Below are positions 58,333 to 64,000 of a stretch of 64,000 bases of DNA, in pieces. The notes under the pieces were generated by a model. It worked only from the letters and a program-made list of their open reading frames with translations, was not told the origin of the DNA and searched no databases. Numbering within the stretch: position 1 is the first letter of the stretch; each line of letters starts with the position of its first letter. Origin of the DNA: Nitrosomonas sp. Nm84 (GTDB taxonomy: Bacteria; Pseudomonadota; Gammaproteobacteria; Burkholderiales; Nitrosomonadaceae); the NCBI RefSeq assembly GCF_003201565.1, contig NZ_QJJP01000014.1:1-64000 (forward strand), read 5' to 3'. Both the position numbers and the translations under genes were made by a program.

Positions 58333-59538
58333 TTACTTCCTATTCTTTTCATAATCGCACAACCATCGGGCAAATTCATCGGCCAGCATGGGCTGTGCAA
58401 TAAAATACCCTTGTATTTCATCGCACCCAAGCTCTGTAACCAATTCGCAATCAGCCTGGTTTTCAATCCCTTCCACCACCACATTCAAGCCAAAAGCTTT
58501 GCCTAATTTTATACTCGACTCGAGAATTACACGAGTCGCCGAATCTTGCGCAGCATTATGTGCAAAAATCCGGTCTATCTTGAGTTCTGTAAAAGGCATA
58601 TATTTAAGCGTTTCCATCGACGCATAGCCGGTACCAAAATCATCTATGGACAACCCGAAACCTTTAAGCCGGATACGCGTCAGAATATCCAGGCTTTGTG
58701 CAAAATCTTTCCCCAGTTTACCTTCGGTAATCTCCAGCGTAACCCGCTCAATCGGCACATTGGAATCCTGCACAGCCTCCTGATAAATCTCCGGCAAATC
58801 AAAGCGATCCAGGTTTGCCATGGAAACATTCACAGAAATTTCCAGATCCAATCCGTTCTGTAGCCAGATATCCAACTGCTGCACGGATTTCTTTAACACA
58901 TTGCGTGTAAAATCATTGATCAAACCATTCTGCTCAATAATGGAAATAAAATTATCAGGAGAAATATAACCATATCTCGCATGATGCCACCGTGCCAAAC
59001 ACTCGACACTGGTGACACGACGGCTGGAAGCGGAAATTTTTGGTTGAAAAAATAGTGTGATCTGATCAGCCATCAAAGCCTGTCGAATCTCCTCCACATC
59101 AAATATTTGTCTTACCTGGGAAGAGTTCGTAGTTTTTTGAATCGGCAAACTCAGTTTTTCCAGTATCGCTGTCAAAGAGCCCATGGTCACCGGCTTAGCC
59201 AATGTGCCAACGACATTCAACCCACGTACAATGGCCAAGCGTTCTATTGCTTTGAGCAAATCCGCCTCAACATCTGAAAATAATACAACTTTTCCACTAT
59301 ATTTCTGATCAGCAATATGACGCAAAAACTCAATGCCATCCATTCCTGGCATTTCAATATCACAAATCAACAAATCGACAACTTCTATTTGAGCAGACAG
59401 TGCAAACAAACCAGCGGCACCATTTTCTGCAACAAGCACTTCATTGACTCCCAATTCTCTAAGCAAATGACTGACAAATTCAAGCATAAATTTGTCATCA
59501 TCAAGTACTAACACACGTAGATTTTTCTTTTTATCCAT
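58333..59538 (-). CDS. REC-EAL response regulator, c-di-GMP phosphodiesterase
   Basis: 401 residues: receiver (VLDDDKFMLEFV; LLICDIEMPGMDG; LAKPVT) at 7-130 and a complete EAL domain (about 148-395). All catalytic elements are seen: E-x-L in VECLARW, NVSMANL, EITEG, IDDFGTGYASM, ELKIDRIF, VVVEGIE and DEIQGYFIAQP. It should hydrolyse c-di-GMP on phosphorylation. It lies 90 bp upstream of the giant flavoprotein gene on the same strand and is a plausible output of nearby kinases, but no link is shown. Confidence 0.93.
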   Translation of the reverse strand: MDKKKNLRVLVLDDDKFMLEFVSHLLRELGVNEVLVAENGAAGLFALSAQIEVVDLLICDIEMPGMDGIEFLRHIADQKYSGKVVLFSDVEADLLKAIERLAIVRGLNVVGTLAKPVTMGSLTAILEKLSLPIQKTTNSSQVRQIFDVEEIRQALMADQITLFFQPKISASSRRVTSVECLARWHHARYGYISPDNFISIIEQNGLINDFTRNVLKKSVQQLDIWLQNGLDLEISVNVSMANLDRFDLPEIYQEAVQDSNVPIERVTLEITEGKLGKDFAQSLDILTRIRLKGFGLSIDDFGTGYASMETLKYMPFTELKIDRIFAHNAAQDSATRVILESSIKLGKAFGLNVVVEGIENQADCELVTELGCDEIQGYFIAQPMLADEFARWLCDYEKNRK

Positions 59539-60199
59539 CCAAAGAATTTAGTTAAGCGCTTACCTAACAACCACTAATTCGTCCAGGAGCATTCAATAAA
59601 TAAATTACTACAGTACGTATTCTTTTCAGAGCCATTTAAAAGTGTATTAATCAATAAGTCGGGATTAATCGGTTCAGCTAAAAATCACTCATGCATGCAT
59701 ACTGATACAGGTCTCTATGATGTTGATCCGCATTGGCTGTTAACGCAACAATCTGACCAATGCACATTAGTTCGAATCATTTGCGTAGTCTCCAATGAGT
59801 ATTTAAATATCCATTAATACACAATCAAAGACTCCTTACGCAGAAAATCCAGCACTTCCTTTCCGTGCTCCACAGCAACTATGATAGCACCTGAGTACTC
59901 CAGCATTTCTTTGGCAACTTGTTGATTCAGCTCATTGTCCTCAACCACTAAAATAGCAAATCCTTTAAGTTCCTCTGATCATTGCGCATTAAATCCATTT
60001 ATTCATCGTATGATTAACTGTTTCCACTATACTTGCAATCCCGTATGCAATAAATCACAACAGATTCTTCTCACAAGTTCACTAACCGCAAGCACCAGCA
60101 CCCTCCGCAGACATCAAACAATCTGTATCGCCGCTACGGTGTTAAAAACAGATACAACATGCGCATTCATCACACCTAAACTACAGCTTGGATTCTTAT
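59539..60199. other. Intergenic (661 bp) with gene relic
   Basis: Space between the REC-EAL gene and cysN. Most of 59630-59990 is a decayed receiver domain on the minus strand (listed separately). The plus-strand open frame 59935-60210 overlaps this relic and cysN and has no coding character. 60000-60199 shows nothing I can assign. Confidence 0.6.
59630..59990 (-). pseudogene. Relic of a hybrid kinase C-terminal receiver domain
   Basis: Reading the minus strand from about 59990: SEELKGFAILVVEDNELNQQ, then VAKEMLEYSGAIIVAVEHGK and EVLDFLRKES, the first half of a hybrid-kinase receiver. A stop and a frame change follow near 59815; traces LMDI and LETTQMIRTN continue in other frames (the MPVMDG loop is lost). 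A further shift gives QIVALTANADQHHRDLY with MSDF, then AEPINPDLLINTLLNG, the usual receiver end (xKPIxPxxL...). At least three frameshifts or stops. The order of motifs is complete, so this is the tail of a once full-length gene, now deleted upstream. Confidence 0.8.
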
Positions 60200-61483
60200 T
60201 CATTCCCTAGCTGCTGCAATCATCCCAGCCGCCACCGTATTGTTACTGCTTTCGTCGATAACGATAAAACATCCGGTTGCGCGATTGCGCTCGTAATCGT
60301 CACAAACCAGCGGCGCCTGTACTTTCAGTTCAATATGCGCGATATCGTTCATTTTCAAAGTATTCACTGTTTCATGGTTCATGGTATTGACATCGACACG
60401 ATAATCGATCCGGCCGATGACGGCTTTCACCATGCGGGTTGACTGTTTGATCAGATACTTCCTGCTGGGATCCAGCGGCTGTTCGGAGAGCCAGCATAAC
60501 ATCGCATCAAATGCTTTAATAACCTGCGGTGAATCCCCCGCTTTCACCAGCATATCACCACGCGAAATGTCTATGTGATCGTCAATTGTCAGCGTGACCG
60601 ATTGCGGGGCGGAAGCTTCGTCAACAGCACCCTCGTAAACCAAAATTTCTTTGATGCGCGAAGTCAATCCTGATGGCAGCAACGTGACGTCGTCGCCAAC
60701 ACGTATTGAACCCGACTCGATACGTCCCATATAACCACGAAAATCATGTAATTCCTTAGTTTGTGGCCGGCACACCCATTGCACAGGAAAACGAAAATCT
60801 TCACGATTGATATCGTCTTCGATCGATACGCTTTCTAATAGATTCATCAACGTGGAGCCTTGGTACCAGTTAAGATGATCACCGCGTTCAACCACCATAT
60901 CCCCATTGAGTGCCGACATCGGAATATAGGTAATATTGCGCAGCTTGAGTTTCTCCGCAAACGTAGCGAAATCCTGACAAATTTTCTCAAAGACTGATTG
61001 CGAGTAATCCACCAGATCCATCTTGTTAACGGCCACCACCAGGTGCGGAATTCCCACCAAACTTGCCAGATAAGCATGACGGCGCGATTGCGTCAGCACG
61101 CCTTTGCGCGCATCGATCAGAATAATCGCCAGATTGGCCGTTGAAGCGCCGGTAACCATATTGCGCGTATATTGCTCATGCCCCGGCGTATCGGCAATAA
61201 TAAATTTGCGCTTGGGCGTAGCGAAATACCGGTAGGCCACATCAATGGTTATGCCTTGTTCGCGCTCGGCTTGCAATCCGTCGGTGAGCAGTGATAGGTC
61301 CACACCTGCCATACCGCGCTTGCGCGTGGTATTGGAAATCGATGTCAGTTGATCTTCAAAAATAGACTTCGAGTCATGCAATAAACGACCGATCAAAGTA
61401 CTTTTACCGTCATCCACACTCCCGGCAGTAATAAAGCGCAATAACCCGGCTTGATCAAACGAAATTTTTTCAATGATCGACAT
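60200..61483 (-). CDS. cysN: Sulfate adenylyltransferase subunit 1 (GTPase)
   Basis: 427 residues; the regulatory GTPase of ATP sulfurylase. EF-Tu-like G motifs: GSVDDGKSTLIGRLLHDS, DTPGHEQYTRNM, VNKMDLVDY, and the two beta-barrel domains. No CysC (APS kinase) extension, consistent with the APS-type reductase of this operon. Last gene, 120 bp after cysD. Confidence 0.96.
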   Translation of the reverse strand: MSIIEKISFDQAGLLRFITAGSVDDGKSTLIGRLLHDSKSIFEDQLTSISNTTRKRGMAGVDLSLLTDGLQAEREQGITIDVAYRYFATPKRKFIIADTPGHEQYTRNMVTGASTANLAIILIDARKGVLTQSRRHAYLASLVGIPHLVVAVNKMDLVDYSQSVFEKICQDFATFAEKLKLRNITYIPMSALNGDMVVERGDHLNWYQGSTLMNLLESVSIEDDINREDFRFPVQWVCRPQTKELHDFRGYMGRIESGSIRVGDDVTLLPSGLTSRIKEILVYEGAVDEASAPQSVTLTIDDHIDISRGDMLVKAGDSPQVIKAFDAMLCWLSEQPLDPSRKYLIKQSTRMVKAVIGRIDYRVDVNTMNHETVNTLKMNDIAHIELKVQAPLVCDDYERNRATGCFIVIDESSNNTVAAGMIAAARE

Positions 61484-61603
61484 TTGGAAACCTTCTGGAA
61501 ATTCTTGTTACCACAGAATATAGAAATAAATGATTAAAAGTTGATTGATCTGCCCGATTGAATGCGATGTTTCTCAGTCAAAACCGCCACAGATGCGCCA
61601 ATG

Positions 61604-62509
61604 CTAGAAATATCCTTCTTTCTTGCGCAATTCCATCGACGCTTCCGATGTTTGATCATCCATGCGCGTAGCGCCGCGCTCAGTAATACGCGTCATCGCT
61701 GTCTCAGCAATGATTTCATCGATACTGGCTGCATTCGACTCCACCGGACAGGTACAACTCATATCGCCCACGGTACGAAAACGCACGGTAATGTGCTCAA
61801 TTTTCTCGCCCGCCTGCGGTTGCACCAACTGTGAAACGGGCAACAAACCGGCTGCACGCCGGATCACATCACGCGTATGGGCGAAATAGATTTGCGGCAC
61901 TTCCAGTTTTTCACGTGCGATATATTCCCAAACGTCCAATTCGGTCCAGTTACTGATCGGAAATACCCGGATATTCTCGCCAGGATGTGTGCGGGTATTA
62001 TAAATATCCCATAATTCCGGGCGTTGATTCTTGGGATCCCACTGACCGAACTCATCGCGGAAAGAAAAAATTCGCTCTTTGGCACGCGCTTTTTCTTCAT
62101 CCCGGCGCGCACCACCGATACACGCGTCGAATTTGAATTCCGCGATGGCATCCAATAGCGTTACCGATTGAAAAGCATTGCGGCTTTGATTCTCCGAGCG
62201 CAGCATCACTCTGCCCTTTTTGATCGAATCCTCCATGCTGCGCACAATCAATCGTTCGCCCAATTCATTGACGCGCCGATCGCGAAACGCGATCACCTCG
62301 GGAAAGTTGTGCTCCGTATCGATATGCATCAATGGAAAAGGAAAACGTCCGGGACGAAACGCTTTTTCAGCCAGACGCAACAAAACAATGGAATCTTTAC
62401 CACCGGAGAACAGCAGAACAGGATTAGCACATTCCGCCGCAACTTCGCGCATGATATGTATCGCTTCACTTTCCAGTGCGTCCAGATGGGTAAAGGCATG
62501 ACTACTCAT
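61604..62509 (-). CDS. cysD: Sulfate adenylyltransferase subunit 2
   Basis: 301 residues, with the PP-loop LFSGGKDSIVLLRLAEKAF, HIDTEHNFPEV and the CIGGARRDEEKARAKERIFSFRD region. Forms APS from sulfate and ATP together with CysN. The C-terminus is the family's VESNAASIDEIIAE and RATRMDDQ...KKEGYF end. Confidence 0.97.
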   Translation of the reverse strand: MSSHAFTHLDALESEAIHIMREVAAECANPVLLFSGGKDSIVLLRLAEKAFRPGRFPFPLMHIDTEHNFPEVIAFRDRRVNELGERLIVRSMEDSIKKGRVMLRSENQSRNAFQSVTLLDAIAEFKFDACIGGARRDEEKARAKERIFSFRDEFGQWDPKNQRPELWDIYNTRTHPGENIRVFPISNWTELDVWEYIAREKLEVPQIYFAHTRDVIRRAAGLLPVSQLVQPQAGEKIEHITVRFRTVGDMSCTCPVESNAASIDEIIAETAMTRITERGATRMDDQTSEASMELRKKEGYF

Positions 62510-62596
62510 TTTCTTCTTCTCAATCTACAAAAAATTAAGCACCCTGCAAACAGGATGCCTGCAAAAAACCACATGCAATACTGTGACCAATCACAC

Positions 62597-63295
62597 CTAT
62601 TTTAATGGAATCACTTTGCCGGTATGCAATCCACACTCCTTGTTTTCCGGCGCTTCCCACCACCAGCGACCGGAGCGAATATCCTCTCCGGGTGTAATCG
62701 CACGAGTGCAAGGTGCGCATCCGATACTCGGGTAAAACTTGTCATGCAGCTTGTTATAGGGCACTTCATACTGCTTGAGATATTCCCAGACTTCTGTGTT
62801 TGACCATTCCAGCAGCGGATTAACCTTTTGCATACGATTGCCCATATCATAGGCAGACACTTTCAAGTCCAATCGGGTAGATCCCTGTTCGTGCCGTATT
62901 CCCGTCACCCACGCGCGCTTACCCTGTAAAGCACGGCGCAACGGCTCCACTTTGCGGATATGGCAGCAGGACTTACGTAATTCAATGCTTTCATAGAAAC
63001 CATTCACGCCATTTTCGGCGACATACGCTTCAACCTGTTTTACATTAGGAAAATAGATACGTAGCGGCGTCTTGTACCGCTCCCGCACTGTCTGCATCAA
63101 ATCATAGGTTTCTTGCGGCAAGCGCCCGGTATCGAGACTAAACATATCAATAGCGAGGTGATACCGATCAATGATGTCTGTCAGCACCATATCTTCAGCC
63201 CCCAGACTGTTGGCAAACGTAACCGGTGCATGATCACGCACGGTTTCGGTCAGCACTGCAACGACCTGATCAACTTTTTGCTGCAGCGCGCTCAT
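62597..63295 (-). CDS. cysH: Adenylylsulfate (APS) reductase
   Basis: 232 residues. Reduces APS to sulfite using thioredoxin. The two Cys pairs C110-C111 (RKSCCHIRK) and C193-x2-C196 (IGCAPCTR), which bind the [4Fe-4S] cluster of APS-type enzymes, are both present; PAPS reductases lack them. The catalytic Cys is C221 in KECGLH. Overlaps the DUF934 gene by 4 bp. Confidence 0.96.
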   Translation of the reverse strand: MSALQQKVDQVVAVLTETVRDHAPVTFANSLGAEDMVLTDIIDRYHLAIDMFSLDTGRLPQETYDLMQTVRERYKTPLRIYFPNVKQVEAYVAENGVNGFYESIELRKSCCHIRKVEPLRRALQGKRAWVTGIRHEQGSTRLDLKVSAYDMGNRMQKVNPLLEWSNTEVWEYLKQYEVPYNKLHDKFYPSIGCAPCTRAITPGEDIRSGRWWWEAPENKECGLHTGKVIPLK

Positions 63296-63822
63296 GTCAT
63301 GTCTGCAGTCGAATTTACCTTGTGCTGTACCCGACGAAATAATGGCAGTTTCTGATCAAAAGAAGCTTGATAAACCTCGGAGAAATCACTCAATCCTTTT
63401 AACGCATCTTCAATGCTACGATCCGGACGCGGCGCAAAGGCATCAAACCCCACGCGCTGCATATAAAATAATTGATCGCGCAAGACATCGCCGATCGCCC
63501 GCAATTCTCCGGTATAACCCAGGCGCGCACGCAAATTATAAGCAATGGAATAACCCCGGCCATCCGAGAATTTCGGGAAATCAACCGCAATCACGGAAAA
63601 TTTGTGCACATCGTCTTTCAAATCCTCCGGACGTTCGGCACTGGCCAACCATACGCCTATGTCATCACGTTGTTGTAATACATCGCGCTGCTGCAACCAA
63701 ACTTGCAATGGCACGATCACTTTGCCTGCCGGAATCGTCACATTGTCTGCTGATTCCTGCTCACTTAAGCGCAGCACAACCCAGTCATCCGCAACAATTG
63801 CTTTATTTTTTATAATCATCAC
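63292..63822 (-). CDS. DUF934 protein, sulfite/sulfate assimilation operon
   Basis: 176 residues, DUF934 family. The conserved RPEDLKDDVHKFSVIAVDFPKFSDGRGYSIAYNLR and GELRAIGDVLRDQLFYMQRVGFDAF blocks are seen. In Betaproteobacteria and Pseudomonas this gene nearly always lies between cysI and cysH; its biochemical function is unknown. The start is 2 bp after the cysI stop and its end overlaps cysH by 4 bp (ATGA), so it is translationally coupled to both. Confidence 0.93.
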   Translation of the reverse strand: MMIIKNKAIVADDWVVLRLSEQESADNVTIPAGKVIVPLQVWLQQRDVLQQRDDIGVWLASAERPEDLKDDVHKFSVIAVDFPKFSDGRGYSIAYNLRARLGYTGELRAIGDVLRDQLFYMQRVGFDAFAPRPDRSIEDALKGLSDFSEVYQASFDQKLPLFRRVQHKVNSTADMT

Positions 63823-63824
63823 AC

Positions 63825-64000
63825 TTAAAACCTTGGAGAATAATAAGGCACTGAATATTCCGCAGGCGCCACCACATGCTTGCCGGTAACTTCTTCTTCC
63901 TCAACCGCGAGATCGGTCGCGTACACGTACTCTTTAAAAGGCCCATGACCAATGCGGCGCACCGTATCAATAAAACGTTCAGCTTCCATACGTTCACGCA
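63825..64000 (-). CDS. cysI: Sulfite reductase hemoprotein CysI, C-terminal end (cut by window)
   Basis: Only the last 58 codons are inside the window, ending at stop 63825-63827. The reading FIDTVRRIGHGPFKEYVYAT then DLAVEEEEVTGK and PYYSPRF is the C-terminus of the nitrite/sulfite reductase-type CysI found with DUF934. The catalytic and sirohaem-binding parts lie beyond the window. A shadow frame at 63803-63997 is not used. Confidence 0.88.
   Translation of the reverse strand, partial: RERMEAERFIDTVRRIGHGPFKEYVYATDLAVEEEEVTGKHVVAPAEYSVPYYSPRF

Noticed and set aside
59935-60210. Plus-strand open frame of 91 residues
   Set aside because: It overlaps the minus-strand receiver relic and the cysN end and has no ribosome site or protein-like pattern.
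63803-63997. Minus-strand open frame of 64 residues at the window end
   Set aside because: It is out of frame with the clear CysI C-terminus ending at 63825, which explains the same bases.
1-64000. CRISPR arrays, tRNA, rRNA or prophage
   Set aside because: No regularly spaced repeats, cloverleaf-like segments, rRNA cores or phage structural genes were recognised by reading both strands.

Overview
This 64 kb window reads as an ordinary bacterial chromosome segment, most likely from a betaproteobacterium of the Nitrosomonas type. The basis is inference from gene content and order: clpA-clpS with a divergent cold-shock gene next to icd, a RegB/RegA redox two-component pair, a split proton-translocating transhydrogenase (pntAa/pntAb/pntB), the cysI-DUF934-cysH-cysD-cysN sulfate block with an APS-type reductase, PEP-CTERM surface proteins and a plant-type tyrosinase. 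No ammonia-oxidation genes lie in the window, so the genus is not proven. I saw no tRNA, rRNA, CRISPR array, phage or intact insertion sequence.

Layout. 0-5 kb is accessory: a PEP-CTERM protein, a Tat-exported plant-type tyrosinase, a short scar of an IS110-type transposase, a small unknown protein, and a second PEP-CTERM gene broken by a stop and a frameshift. 5-17 kb is mostly housekeeping: a histidine phosphatase, a TPR-like exported protein, mfd, a secreted CXXCH protein, an M20 amidohydrolase, yaaA, a SnoaL-like protein, a J-domain-like coiled-coil protein, rpiA and phoU. 17.3-23.6 kb is a minor-pilin operon (pilE, pilV, pilW, pilX, pilY1, and a GspH/FimT-like pseudopilin) on the minus strand. 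23.8-37 kb holds thiO, ispH, a DAHP synthase, regB-regA, ribD, nrdR, glyA, clpA-clpS, a cold-shock gene and icd. 37.4-43 kb has an ApgM/RpfE-like phosphomutase homologue, a membrane PAS-EAL protein with a damaged EAL site, and the pnt operon.

43.3-54.7 kb is the most distinctive region: a complete minus-strand chemosensory operon (CheW, CheR-TPR, ParA-like, CheW with an N-terminal extension, soluble triple-PAS receptor, CheA-REC, CheB, hybrid histidine kinase). Its parts resemble a Wsp/ACF-type pathway rather than a swimming pathway. It has no cheY and no flagellar genes, and its last gene is a cytosolic hybrid kinase. It also carries a ParA/CheW-extension pair that looks like the ParC/ParP array-positioning module.

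Upstream of that operon lie a very large flavoprotein that joins a GltD-like NAD(P)H:FAD/Fe-S module to a PyrK/FNR-like module, and an intact REC-EAL regulator. A 660 bp gap then contains a clearly decayed receiver domain. The window closes with the assimilatory sulfate reduction operon, cut off at the 3' part of cysI.
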